Numbered from the stretch's first letter, positions 38,201 to 44,577 are shown. The stretch is DNA of 60,876 nucleotides from CAZSNT01 sp964607765 (GCA_964607765.1 CAZSNT010000041.1:1-60876); one strand, 5' to 3'. Translations and numbers: made by a program. The notes: generated by a model not told the origin, from the sequence alone.

Positions 38201-40003
38201 TGCGAGCTGATCGCCGTCGGGGACGACGCGCCCGGGGATCAGAACAAAGCCACTGCATTGAGCGATTCGGAGATCGTGGTCGGCACGTATCGCGACGGCG
38301 TCCTCCGCGGCGCATTCCTCTGGGCCGCCGGAACAGCGGCGCCGCTGCCGCAGCCGGCACAGGGCGCGGTCTACGTCAGCGCGCAGGCTGTCGATGACAG
38401 CGGCCGGATTGTCGGCTACGCGGTCTCCGCGGGCGGCGCTGACGGGGTCGGTTGGACCGGCGCCGTGGCCCCACCCACGACGCTGCTCGAGAGCGCAAAC
38501 TGGGGCGGCGGCACCGCACTGCTTCTGGATTTGGCGTCAGTGGGCCGTGAAACGCGTGCGGTCGGCGTTGTCAGCGACGGCAACGGCGTGATGCACGCGG
38601 TAAGTGTGCGCGCCGACCAGGTGTCCGTGCCGACTGAGCTGGCCGGCCTGCTCAACGGCTACGCCACCTACGCTTACGCAGCAAACGACAACGGCCAGAT
38701 AGTCGGTAGGGCCAAGGACGAGAACGGTGTGTGGCGCGCTGTCAGATGGGGGTCAAGCGCCGCCATACCCTCGTCTCTGGACACCTTGGATAGCCTGGAG
38801 AGCGTGGCCCGGGACGTCAACGCAGCCGGCACGGTCGTAGGGTACCGGCTCGATGCGGACTCCGCCATGCGGCCTTGGACCTGGTCCGGCAATGCCATGG
38901 CGGATCTGCCGACCCTGGGTGGCCGGAACGCGGCAGCTCTGGCCATCAACGACCAGGGACTGATTGTCGGCTGGTCGGAAACGGCACAGGGCACGTCGCA
39001 CGCCGTGCTGTGGAAGGACGGACGTGTGGCCGACCTGAACGACATGGTGCCGAACGCGGGCGAACTCGGTACGGATGTCGTGCTGCTGACCAAAGCAGTG
39101 GACATCAATGCGGCCATGGGCATCATCGGTCAGGCACAGTTCAAGGGAGACCAGCGTGGCGTAGAAGAGAGAGCGTACCTGCTGCGGCCCGTGGACTCGA
39201 GCCGTCCCGGGGAGAATCTGCTGCCGGTAACGCGCATCACCGAGCCATCAGAGGGGCTCCGTGTCAGGCTCGGAGACACAATCGCGGTCGCTGCCGACGT
39301 CATCGACCTCGATGGCACGCTAGCGTCGGTCACGGCATCTGCCAAGCAAGGAAACTCCGTGGAGCAGCTACTGCCTCAACCCGGCGGGGAGCGGTCGTCG
39401 CGCAACGGCGACCATTCCTGGACCTGGACACCGGCAGTCGCCGGCGCCTACACGCTGCTCGTCGAGGCCCTTGACGACGAGGGCGCCGCAGCAGAGGACG
39501 AAATCGCTGTCGAAGTCGTCGCCGGGGACGCGGTCTCGTTCGACATCAATCTGCGGATCGGCTGGAACTTCATCGCCGTACCGTTCACACCGGTTGACCC
39601 GCGCGCGCTGCTCGCCGTACTGTCTTCCGCGTGGGAACACACCGGGCCGGGTTCCGCCTACCAGCTGGCCGACACAATCAAACCCAAAGTAGCGTACTGG
39701 GTCTGGTCGCAGACGGCGCGAACGGTCAGCTTCGCCGGTTATCCGGTGGCCGACGTCACCAGACACGTGGTCGAGGGCTGGAGTGCCATCGGCTCGGTCA
39801 ACAACGCAGCGGGGCCGTTCCAGCTGATCCTCCAGGCCGGCTCCGGCAGGGATGCCGCGCAGATGCGGATGTACGGGTGGAACGCGGTCAACAGTTCGTA
39901 TTTCCTCGTCCCCAGTGCAGGAGCTACCGCGGGACAGGGCTATTGGTTCACGGCGGACCAGGCAGGAACGCTCACTGTCGGTCCGGAAAACGACGCGCAG
40001 TAG
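26243..40003 (+). CDS. Giant secreted multidomain surface protein (PKD, CARDB, Ig-like, HAF repeats)
   Basis: Protein of 4586 residues with a signal peptide ending near SSPAQN. Order of regions, by eye: two PKD-like domains (about 27-220); an alpha/alpha-toroid like prenyltransferase or squalene cyclase repeats (226-590, QNADGSWYSSDSSTMHYKLSTAWC); five PKD-like domains (593-1090); seven consecutive CARDB repeats with PDL openings (1093-1890); NEW3-like beta domains (about 2003-2213); a fibronectin-III-like domain (2217-2317); an undefined region with a helical stretch (near 2650-2760); another CARDB; Ig and fibronectin-like domains (3000-3300); a PKD (3410-3490); five Ig-like repeats, four of them with DALSG or related turns (3493-3990); HAF repeats (about 3990-4312); and a C-terminal GWNFIAVPF module. 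No membrane anchor, LPXTG or PEP-CTERM is present. It is translationally coupled to the TPR-barrel gene, its likely exporter. Probably an adhesin or matrix protein. Confidence 0.9.
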   Translation: MTTRTVSLLTGAAAAALLLTVSSPAQNVAVSAGGPYSASVGEPIIFRGAVTGGAGDAAHAWDLVGNDATFETPGQYPMASYDAAGTYTITFKATFDPTPYTDATTVTITEDPKPICVPWQFAGATEIPHTVIAETQTRLKAVVYGKSGGTGNPLQVMWNFGDGTTSAWTNISTATGFVRVDAVEIAHTYGALPNGVQSKPFTATLTVRDSEGRTASDHYQIRVYGTPTDALRANVAIDEGLWYLHKTQTRSGGDMGRWTGSVAGHNAKGSQTASALQAMVINGHLLLGDPGQDPYVYDVRIGFDGLMGCLTTRAISAEPAGNPDTLANGIGLQCTISGRPVYEGGQIMDAICATQLPNYRIYAGSAGVTYGRTLQDIVQDMVDMYAWGQDDSGSDKGGWRYNWDSDSDNSAAQWAAIGMHAAEGVFGCTVPAFVKTENESWLDYSFHYNNRRYGYTYSGNAAWSYFNTTVSAMVQLAFCNIGTSDARWSRAEAYVADNWGSFNSNSNKAYYGTYALVKAMRLARPAPVVTFASNGLDWYADPNTGVRQRLLNDQNADGSWYSSDSSTMHYKLSTAWCIIMLNQALFELVPVAEAGPNITWGKNQPYVLDAAFSYHLDPARTLVKYEWILDAPAAYDSEDFHFIGTRRQAGPDIVYDWDFDGDQVIDMTTETPAVEHTWVLPQLDENQDYVPYTVSLRVTDDNTPVQVDLDTFDILVLDVKPPQSEPGGPYTAYEGIPVQLDGSRSSEWDPGDSITQYDWELTGDSTIDKSGAAETAAVFDWSFNTPGTLTIGLTVYDNGVGLPPGERLSHTAYTTVQVLPNAAPTADAGGPYTVAEGDSVQLSAQASTDPDGHALTYTWDLDNDGQFDDGTGETIGFSVNDHGTYTVSVRASDGGKTDDDSAQVTVTDKVPNVAFHATPSAPYEGQTVQFTSTSTSSPDALASWDWDFDVAGGATSDSSNAAPTHIYPENGSYTVELTVKDDDDVTGASLQQQITVRDTEPNPNFTFSPLTPVLVTRRNGGVQVTFTDTSTAGQDPIVQRAWAFSEGGTDNGAQVTHAYTATGTYYVTLTVQDDDGFPRSTTKQVTVTAPADLVVSNVSATPLPLVQGRQTEFSATVTNQGTGDVVVPFLVDFSIYGESIGTVQVISLAKDASRTVTKYWTTAPGTGNPDLTVTADSADVVTEENTQGTAEANNGSTLALAPFSLPDLELENPGVDPATPVQGDVVKLQALLKNTGVGDTMSPIKVDFHLDGTKVGSTIYSQGLAAGSRASIQIELPWIALAGGQKPLRVVVDPENTVPEEAGDGETNNEAHGTVPGIAYPDLTVTGITWQPATLKQGQAATFFVTVRNTGAATELDIPVQVKVGATVVGTPHAYAGLAAGESKTISTIWVASYGTNLQVTATADPGNPGAVPETQENDGTGNDNNVHTEALGDIALPDLVVHEIKTIPSTGLAQGMVIELLATVKNIGQATAPAATDTVFKIDDTAIGNKPVGRVLQANGQVVLALPWTVTAGTHTFQAVVDPAGNVTEAQEDNNAAQALTINGGNEVGLPDLTVSDLVWDKPTPTQGETVNLTAKVWNIGARTTLPVLVTFDVDGHTVATKTFHTGLESMNPANPGEARTVQATWTAESGAAPRISVHVDHPLSLVPETNENNNLLSRDFGVVAAPDLVVDTITANPAAPDQGDAVTLTATVRNAGPGATTQAIPVRFSVDGGLLVNRTIAGGLAAGASDTVTATWTARAGDHTVEATVNPQATIAESSTANNSASRVVGVGYPQLDIDGNSVAWSANVRGAGAPLTLTLDVENTGQGETLNGFNVTLYEDGQPTYTARVSDLMAAGAKQTVNLIWIARSGVQSLTVLDDSGDEVTESDEVQRRGTGRGLEFTIPTIPTVTPAPTVSFSGPFPPVSAPATPYSGAQTVAWTGQAGQTGVPIELVSIYAARNGGRYLVYSEGYSTDSINGSHSWQTSQLAGGAPFTDGTTQLIARIEDVNGGFAEAVSATFMVDNTPQARLQSNAGRRSALIDETRTYQFTIENGQQAAATYDLVVSAPGSLTTQLSQSSVPVAAWATATFSLTASSSAAGSAEITVTATENLQTRNDPLVATAKVQLDTKEPVEVSLSPATPQTVAMGGSVPCQLTIVNNQRTSDTFSVSAGGIPAAWVSGLPSSLQLAAGARVTRSFNLVGLDANGTFTVTVTTLSSNLGTTYPRAFQVQTNPDPNIANLRPANNTRFGARDVTISWTTVVDATTELYYRSEAWTGSRAETYETVTGTRGTKHVIRLTELERNRKYFFYVRSVSDYGSARFPVSGESAFIVDNGVVFTNNTYNVTVGRDYGGEASISVRNTDSAPHEVYLTVSNIPEELAVGFVGAGHDTKLIVAPGASHSVKLGIFTQDAQSQNYEFDLHLETDPDLPDPIVDDAALNLTVNFPVTDFAMEVIGSDAATLGKHVRLTNNGDPVTDFRVSPDQDLFGNVRISPNVTHGYLKSGESLTFWVYPKLSNGFQYLAGYINAFGAGDSATLFLEFATPNGQQYFEAQVSNSLPAAPSTTPTTNLIAKALEVTDTKRVVKFHLPGTEETDYVIYTIEDTAVPDPDPGNPQALYIDPADWFASTGTGGNVNMIYRATLPVQTSPRGRASGFVKRAYSVVSQGTDTARELNDYYNQADGWIEKVNESIDWGESVDGNTGIPDDLKGPVKLFHDFLNVGGDLVGDVPLVGSLLAPLFQGATETFKNGVDLFSGHNRDLDRILAILEGKATGRDWYCTNRPRVSSTCTLPSWINPQYVKGAVVGLRIKPNLYGTQVKPHNLSLLVNGVSAGLLQNAVHTGFFAFKIDPGILNYAAGQGSTANSITVNSFGFNPGHYASAYDFFISVSLTDATIPIIAEPGAVGDVAWQWTEDHRYRPDFSVYTEDISYGPATTRRDTSSKLRVRLNNEGWVPDVTLVTVKVDGSVVSRFWAFLSGYSRNEFAVEGWSPSGGNQTVTCELWARANEVRSDNNSASRTFTFPNSTTDTNGPLVSQLFPADGVTVDNAYTRVSAAYADASGIDTDSVSLTIDATDVTGSATVTAGQILFEPSLAFASGTRNVVLQVDDQAGNRTTRAWSFNVDTRVPVLANLEATHVTDSGAIIVWETNLTSDSMVRYGPAPNLLANVKFDEADVTAHEIRLGSLTPATTYYFEAFSTRAGGHQGHSGVHTFFTGANNPPAAPSAPSPADGDTDVARGPLLSWTCTDPDAADSLQYDLTVGTDPDLTGPGVTTVDQLNVAEWQAEGLAFDTQYYWRVVATDNRGGQTVGGIWGFRTAANTGGLPEITNVVITPPVVTRPAAGSGATVNVTVRFTASRPLFDRRARWGARELATPTETSRNERNATTYETTYGVTEQSETGEQPVVVGGNDDGNNAVSDSSATLAIEAQAAPPAASFTYTATTPRGLTVAFQDTSTEATSWAWAFDTTPVRAASATDQHPVYTYPAADEYLVRLTAANNSGSDAAETVIDLLGPSLSITSESLTNNAAPTLSGATAATGTVAGSTDPSTVSVTIDAVTYDQGTSPPVILDTNAGVWSLDLGGRSALSDGAHGLTVIAADSLGNTTQATGTLTVDTVDPAVTYVAPTPLTNNNTPTFTGTATDALSGIDQVDVEVFAVSLRQAADVSGTATLTGDTWAFDVANPLSDGEYRIEVAATDHATNQGTTVGSVTIDATKPQLSVSSAVTNDNTPRLSGAASDALSGVSEVTVSVSVAGTRDPVVSGPATYNSGAGSWSYDVTQTLTDGVYTISAAATDQATNTETVQGSLTVDTTKPALTVPTTTFINDSTPSFTGTVSDSLSGVTGVTVSVYAADRSRRAGASGPAQVDGTGNWSFDVTTTLTDGEYTVQVDATDAAGNVQQQQANTTLDATAPSLTMALPATTIRQPTLSGSAADNLSGVSSVSVTLSVPGGADVFTNEPATLTRGDWALPYPPAATELDYGQYSVSVVVADQATNNTNQTAELRVTPDCELIAVGDDAPGDQNKATALSDSEIVVGTYRDGVLRGAFLWAAGTAAPLPQPAQGAVYVSAQAVDDSGRIVGYAVSAGGADGVGWTGAVAPPTTLLESANWGGGTALLLDLASVGRETRAVGVVSDGNGVMHAVSVRADQVSVPTELAGLLNGYATYAYAANDNGQIVGRAKDENGVWRAVRWGSSAAIPSSLDTLDSLESVARDVNAAGTVVGYRLDADSAMRPWTWSGNAMADLPTLGGRNAAALAINDQGLIVGWSETAQGTSHAVLWKDGRVADLNDMVPNAGELGTDVVLLTKAVDINAAMGIIGQAQFKGDQRGVEERAYLLRPVDSSRPGENLLPVTRITEPSEGLRVRLGDTIAVAADVIDLDGTLASVTASAKQGNSVEQLLPQPGGERSSRNGDHSWTWTPAVAGAYTLLVEALDDEGAAAEDEIAVEVVAGDAVSFDINLRIGWNFIAVPFTPVDPRALLAVLSSAWEHTGPGSAYQLADTIKPKVAYWVWSQTARTVSFAGYPVADVTRHVVEGWSAIGSVNNAAGPFQLILQAGSGRDAAQMRMYGWNAVNSSYFLVPSAGATAGQGYWFTADQAGTLTVGPENDAQ

Positions 40004-40005
40004 TG

Positions 40006-40039
40006 GGCGCGCGCTGGCGCGCACCGCCGTCATTGGCGG
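40006..40039. other. Hairpins between the giant gene and the FecR gene
   Basis: GCGCGC (40007-40012) pairs with 40017-40022 around GCTG, and CCGCC (40024-40028) pairs with GGCGG (40035-40039). No T-run and no promoter are seen in the 80-bp gap, so these may tune read-through or stabilise mRNA ends rather than terminate fully. Confidence 0.4.
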
Positions 40040-40083
40040 CGTCCGCGTCGGGCCGTCTGGACTTTCTCGGAAGGATGCACGAC

Positions 40084-41898
40084 ATGATGACTCGCAGGCT
40101 CAGTTCATGCCGTTCCATGGCCGTGGCCCTGGCCGTTCTCGGCCTGGTCGGCGCGCGCCGGACCAATGCACAGCAGAGCAAGGCGCCGGTGGCAACCGTC
40201 GTCGCCATTCGCGGCAGTGCCCAGGCTGTCGGAACGGGTGCAGTACAGCGCGCACTCAAGATCAAGAGTCCCCTGTACCGAAGCGACACGATAAAGACGG
40301 GACAACGCGGGCGTATCCAGATCATGTTCACTGACCGGACAATGGTCAGCCTAGGGCGCAGCACCACCTTCGAGATCCGGGCCTACGAGTATGATCCGGC
40401 CAAGAGCGCAGGGACCTTTGTCACGCATGTTGAGGAGGGGATTTTCAGGGTTCTCGGCGGCGGCATCGCCAAGCTCGCGCCCCAGGACTTCAAGGTGGAG
40501 ACCACCACGGCGACCATCGGCATTCGCGGCTCCAGCTTCATGGGCACGCTCGCCGGCGGCAGGCTGACTGTCATCTTCCTCGGCGGCGTCGGGATCGTCA
40601 TTGACAACCAGGCCGGAACCCTGGAGATCCGCAGACCCAACTTCGGCACCGTAGTGCGCACTGCCTTCGCACGCCCGCAGCGCGCACGGCGCTTCACTGT
40701 CGCGGAAATCCGCGGCCTCATCGACCACCTGATGGGCATCGGCGAGACGCCTGACGAGAAGAACGTACCGGGAACGGATGACAAGAAGCCCGGCTCGACT
40801 GACCCGGCGGGCAATCAGCAGACCGGCGACGACTCGGCCTCGGACGATGTGTTGTACGAGCTGGCGGCGGCGTTGGTCGCGGCCCTACAGGAGGACTCCA
40901 CACAGGCCAACCAGAACACCAACACGGCCGCCACGGATCAGGGAGGCCCGCAGGAACCTGCCGGCGGCCCGGATCAGACCGTGCCAACCCAGCAGCACCA
41001 CGGCCATGCAGTCACCATCGCCGAACTCAGCGCCGCGCCCGGACGTCGCGGCGGCTCGGGCTCCGACGTGGTCCTGCGCAACCACGACGATCCCAACAGC
41101 ACCACCGACAACCCCTCCGACTACCTGCAGTTCTCGACCAAGGAGGGAGACCCGGGAAGCCTCGACGGGACCGGAACACTCGAACTGGGGGACGGCACGG
41201 GCGGATCCACCGGCACGATGGAGTTCTCGGAAACGAACACCACGCGCGGTGCCGGTGACTACACCTTCGCGGCCGAGTTCAGCCCCGGCACAGGCACGTC
41301 GGTCAACAACCTCAGCGGCGCGATCAAGACCGGCGACAAAGGAATCGACAGCTCCGGTGGGCGCGCTGCTCGGGCCGAGACGTGGTGGAACTGGGGCATT
41401 TGGGACATCGACTTCGACAACGGCGTGGACCGGTACACGACCGCCCAGCTTTCGGCGGATATTCCTGCCGGCTACTGGTGCGCCGGCGTACGAACTGCGC
41501 AGGACTACATCAACAGCCAGATCAACAATGAAGCAGTGGGGCTGTACAACGGCGGCGCACGCTGCATCGAACGGCCCATCTCGGGCTCCATGGCCGAATA
41601 CACCGGCAATTCCAGCCTCCTGGTCGACTTCGGGGCACGAGCCGTGACCGGGCAATTGGACTTCACCGGCACGGGCGGCCCTTCCATGGGACTGTCCGCA
41701 ACGATCGGCCAGACGACTCGCGATTTCCAGGGAACGATCCTCGACGTGACAACCACCACGCGCGGCCGCGACGCCGTGCTGAGCAGCCGTGTGGACGGCT
41801 CGTTCTTCGGGCCGACCGCAAACGGCGTAGGCGGCACGTTTGACGCGCAGACAAGCAATGCCAGCTACATTGGTGTCTTCGGCGCTGACACAGACTGA
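40084..41898 (+). CDS. Secreted FecR-domain protein with TbpB-like C-terminal barrel
   Basis: Protein of 604 residues with a signal peptide (MAVALAVLGLVGARRTNAQ). A FecR domain spans about 43-160 (SPLYRSDTIKTGQRGRIQIMF, MVSLGRSTTFEI, TTTATIGIRGSSF). There is no transmembrane helix as in sigma-regulating FecR, so it acts outside the cytoplasmic membrane. A disordered linker rich in Asp, Gln, Asn and Pro covers about 225-330. The C terminus ends SFFGPTANGVGGTFDA...YIGVFGAD, the hallmark of the eight-stranded barrel of TbpB and other Slam cargo proteins. There is no lipobox. GGAAGG precedes the start (ATG 40084; 40087 is an alternative). It lies 80 bp after the giant gene with no visible promoter, so it is probably in one operon with the TPR-barrel gene. 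FecR call firm, barrel call moderate. Confidence 0.82.
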   Translation: MMTRRLSSCRSMAVALAVLGLVGARRTNAQQSKAPVATVVAIRGSAQAVGTGAVQRALKIKSPLYRSDTIKTGQRGRIQIMFTDRTMVSLGRSTTFEIRAYEYDPAKSAGTFVTHVEEGIFRVLGGGIAKLAPQDFKVETTTATIGIRGSSFMGTLAGGRLTVIFLGGVGIVIDNQAGTLEIRRPNFGTVVRTAFARPQRARRFTVAEIRGLIDHLMGIGETPDEKNVPGTDDKKPGSTDPAGNQQTGDDSASDDVLYELAAALVAALQEDSTQANQNTNTAATDQGGPQEPAGGPDQTVPTQQHHGHAVTIAELSAAPGRRGGSGSDVVLRNHDDPNSTTDNPSDYLQFSTKEGDPGSLDGTGTLELGDGTGGSTGTMEFSETNTTRGAGDYTFAAEFSPGTGTSVNNLSGAIKTGDKGIDSSGGRAARAETWWNWGIWDIDFDNGVDRYTTAQLSADIPAGYWCAGVRTAQDYINSQINNEAVGLYNGGARCIERPISGSMAEYTGNSSLLVDFGARAVTGQLDFTGTGGPSMGLSATIGQTTRDFQGTILDVTTTTRGRDAVLSSRVDGSFFGPTANGVGGTFDAQTSNASYIGVFGADTD

Positions 41899-41909
41899 GC
41901 GCTCGCGCC

Positions 41910-42012
41910 TTCCTCCCCCGAGCCGCACCAGCTACCGTGGGCAGCCGTTGTCGAGCACCGCGCCCCTCCTCCAAGCCACACCAGTTACCGTGGGCGGCCA
42001 TTATTGGCCGCC
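41910..42012. repeat. Two diverged copies of a palindromic repeat downstream of the FecR gene
   Basis: Copies at about 41910-41957 and 41960-42012 share CTCC(C/T)CC...AGCC(A/G)CACCAG(C/T)TACCGTGGGC. The second has a perfect 8-bp hairpin, GGCGGCCA (41993-42000), loop TTAT, TGGCCGCC (42005-42012), followed by GTCTTT, so it could end the operon. The head TACCGTGG and 4-base TTNT loop match the repeats at 21768, but the stem sequence is different. Confidence 0.8.
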
Positions 42013-42016
42013 GTCT

Positions 42017-42045
42017 TTGAAACCAGACACGCCCGGCACTAAGCT
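42017..42045 (+). promoter_or_regulatory. Promoter of the PfkB kinase gene
   Basis: TTGAAA (42017-42022), a 17-bp spacer and TAAGCT (42040-42045) begin just after the palindrome. The position fits translation starting at 42102 rather than at the TTG codon at 42045, which overlaps the -10. Confidence 0.65.
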
Positions 42046-42101
42046 TGGTTAAACCGACACCCCGGGTCACCTTTCTGCTCCCTGCTGCGGGAAACTGCAC
42101 A

Positions 42102-43136
42102 ATGGCCTTCCTCAACACCATACTGAGCCGACTGTCCCAGCTCCGAATTGGTGTGATCGGCGACTTCTGCCTGGACGCCTACTGGGAGTTGGACAACGCA
42201 CGCTCGGGGCTGTCCCTGGAGACCGGGCTGCCGACGCGCGCCGTGCGGACACAGCGTTACAGCCTGGGCGGCGCGGGGAACGTAGCGAACAACCTGTGCG
42301 CCATGGGTGTCGGCATGGTGTCGGTTTACGGTGTCGCCGGGCGCGACCCTTTTGGCGGCCAGATGCGGGAACTGATGCTGGCGCCGGGCATGGACACCCG
42401 CGGGCTGCTTGAACAGGAACACGCCTGGGCGACTCACACCTACATCAAACCGGTCGAGGACGGCGTCGAAGCCAGCCGCATCGACTTCGGAAACTTCAAC
42501 CGCCTCAACGACGCGGTTGCCCGCCGGGTCCTTGAGCTGGTTGCAGATGACATCCCTGGCCTGGACGCCCTCATCATCAACCAGCAAGTCGCGGACGGCA
42601 TCCATCGATCGGCCCTGTTCCAGGACGGTCTGCAGTCTCTGATCCACGCGAATCCCACTAAGGTCATCCTGTTGGACAGCCGCGATATGAGCGGACGCTA
42701 CGCGGGCACGGTCCGCAAACTCAACGCCTACGAGGCGGCGCGCCTCGTGGGTGCGCATGTGGCGCCGCACGATGTGATCGGCCTGGCTGACGCACGTGCG
42801 GCCGGCCTGGAGCTGGCCACGAGATGGGAACAGCCCGTGTTCCTGTCGCGCGGCGACCGCGGCTGTCTTGTGGTGGATGGCGACCGGGTCGACAGTGTTC
42901 CCGGCCTGCACATCACGGCGCAGACCGACCCCGTGGGAGCCGGCGACAGCTTGCTGGCCGGCATTGCAGCGGCCCTGGCAGCCGGCAGCAGTGCCGTGGA
43001 GGCGGCGAGCTTCGGCAATCTCGTCGCCGGCATCACCGTACAGAAGCTCTGCCAGACCGGCACGGCGTCCCCCGACGAGATCCGCCGCATCGGTCAAAGC
43101 CCCGAATATACACACCTCCCGGAGGAGAATCCCTGA
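42102..43136 (+). CDS. PfkB-family sugar kinase (RfaE/HldE kinase-domain-like)
   Basis: Protein of 344 residues in the ribokinase/PfkB family, phosphorylating a sugar or sugar phosphate with ATP. The N terminus (LRIGVIGDFCLDAYWELD) and the early YSLGGAGNVANNLCAMG substrate-binding motif resemble the kinase domain of the LPS-heptose enzyme HldE/RfaE. Near the C terminus, DPVGAGDS holds the catalytic base Asp282 and the anion hole. There is no cytidylyltransferase domain, so it would be an RfaE1-like stand-alone kinase or a kinase for another sugar. The start was set at 42102 because the frame upstream overlaps the promoter. The M28 peptidase starts 1 nt after its stop, forming a two-gene operon. 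Substrate uncertain. Confidence 0.87.
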   Translation: MAFLNTILSRLSQLRIGVIGDFCLDAYWELDNARSGLSLETGLPTRAVRTQRYSLGGAGNVANNLCAMGVGMVSVYGVAGRDPFGGQMRELMLAPGMDTRGLLEQEHAWATHTYIKPVEDGVEASRIDFGNFNRLNDAVARRVLELVADDIPGLDALIINQQVADGIHRSALFQDGLQSLIHANPTKVILLDSRDMSGRYAGTVRKLNAYEAARLVGAHVAPHDVIGLADARAAGLELATRWEQPVFLSRGDRGCLVVDGDRVDSVPGLHITAQTDPVGAGDSLLAGIAAALAAGSSAVEAASFGNLVAGITVQKLCQTGTASPDEIRRIGQSPEYTHLPEENP

Positions 43137-43137
43137 C

Positions 43138-44508
43138 ATGTCCACGCTGTTTTCCGGACAGAACGCCTACCGCCACCTCGAGGTCCTCACTGAAGAGATT
43201 GGCCCGCGCCACGGCGGATCCGAGAACGAGCGGGCCGCCGCTCAGTTCATTCTCGAACACTTCCGCGACTTGGGGCTCGACGTGCGGCTGGAGCCCTACC
43301 CGATCTACTCGTTCGAGGACGCCCACGCGACCATCGCCTCCCCCGATGGCCGGCAGATCCCGTGCGTGGCCATCCCGATCACTGCTGCCACGCCCGCCGA
43401 CGGCATCACGGCTGAGACGCTCTTCATCGAGAGTGCGGACGAGGTGTGCCTGGACGAGCGTGTGCGCGGCAAAATCGTGGTCATGTTCAACTCATTCGGC
43501 GGCGACGTACAGGGTCGCTTTCACGCCCTCGGTCCGGCCGGACTCATCTCCATCCAGACCAATGCGAACCAGCTCCACTTCCGGGGCACGTACAAAGCCG
43601 ATGCCAAGCGCAAGTACGGCAGCATCCCTTCCGTGCGCCTGACGCACGAAGACGGCATGGGACTTCTGCAGGACCTGCCCGAACAACTGACCCTGTGTGT
43701 CCGCACCGACTCCGAGCAGATACACGAGGGCTACAATGTGGTCGCTGACTTCCCGGCAACCGATGCGGACGACGACGTCGTCGTGATGTGCGCGCACTAC
43801 GACTCTGTCTGGCGGGGGCCGGGAGCTTTTGACAACGGCGGCGGCATTGCGGCGGTCATGGAACTGGCCCGCGTCTGCCGCGAGAGAGGGAGCCGGCGCA
43901 ACCTGCGCTGCATCGCGTTCGGTGGCGAGGAGATGGGGCTGTGGGGCGCAAAGGCCCACGTGAAGGCGCTCAAAAACAACCATGACAAACTGCGGGAAGA
44001 CAAAGAATTCGAGCGGGACGGCCTGAGGACGGAACTTGATCGCACCCGGTTCCTGGTCAATCTCGACATGATGGGGCCGCTCTACGGGAAGAGCAATGCC
44101 ATCACGCTCGGGAATACGGACATCGCAGCGTCCGTAAGGCTGCTGGCCAAGGAACTGCGCTACCCGATCGCCGTCAAGGAGAATGCCATCTACTCATCGG
44201 ACAACATGGCGTTCAACTACGCGAAAGTGCCGAGCCTGTCCTTCAACCGCTGCGGCTTCGGCAATCTGGGCGGACACACATCGGAAGACAAGATCGGGAA
44301 CTGCAGTGCGGAAGGGCTCGCGCACATCGGCACGTTCGTCGAGGCCTGGCTCGAACGCTACGTGCTTACCATGCATTCCTTCCCCTTCCCCAAGGCATTC
44401 CCCGACGCCGCCAACACCGCAGTCAAGGACTGGTTCAAGGACCGGAATCCCCTGGACTACGAAGTGCTCGGCCCGGAGCGCCGGTACAGTCCGAACACTG
44501 ACCACTGA
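43138..44508 (+). CDS. M28-family zinc aminopeptidase
   Basis: Protein of 456 residues. All ligands and catalytic residues of the two-zinc M28 family are present: His220 and Asp222 (AHYDS), Asp232 (FDNGGG), catalytic Glu264 with Glu265 (GGEEMGL), Asp310 (NLDMMG) and His380 (GGHTSED). A protease-associated-like insert covers about residues 85-190. There is no signal peptide, so it should act in the cytoplasm. A strong ribosome site, GGAGGAG, lies at 43121-43127 inside the end of the kinase gene, and the two genes are separated by 1 nt. It probably releases N-terminal residues from peptides; the link with the kinase is unclear. Confidence 0.92.
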   Translation: MSTLFSGQNAYRHLEVLTEEIGPRHGGSENERAAAQFILEHFRDLGLDVRLEPYPIYSFEDAHATIASPDGRQIPCVAIPITAATPADGITAETLFIESADEVCLDERVRGKIVVMFNSFGGDVQGRFHALGPAGLISIQTNANQLHFRGTYKADAKRKYGSIPSVRLTHEDGMGLLQDLPEQLTLCVRTDSEQIHEGYNVVADFPATDADDDVVVMCAHYDSVWRGPGAFDNGGGIAAVMELARVCRERGSRRNLRCIAFGGEEMGLWGAKAHVKALKNNHDKLREDKEFERDGLRTELDRTRFLVNLDMMGPLYGKSNAITLGNTDIAASVRLLAKELRYPIAVKENAIYSSDNMAFNYAKVPSLSFNRCGFGNLGGHTSEDKIGNCSAEGLAHIGTFVEAWLERYVLTMHSFPFPKAFPDAANTAVKDWFKDRNPLDYEVLGPERRYSPNTDH

Positions 44509-44577
44509 ATCCTGCCGGACAGCAGGAAACACCGAACGCTGTTCCCGCCTCCCGCCCAAGCCAGCGGCGGCGCACGA

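Noticed and set aside
26243..40003. Polyketide or non-ribosomal peptide synthase, suggested by size
   Set aside because: No adenylation, ketosynthase or carrier motifs; a signal peptide and beta-domain repeats throughout.
40084..41898. FecR as a classical sigma/anti-sigma regulator
   Set aside because: No transmembrane helix and no sigma factor gene in the neighbourhood.
42045..42101. Longer PfkB start at the TTG codon
   Set aside because: This codon overlaps the -10 hexamer of the likely promoter, and the extra residues do not resemble the family.
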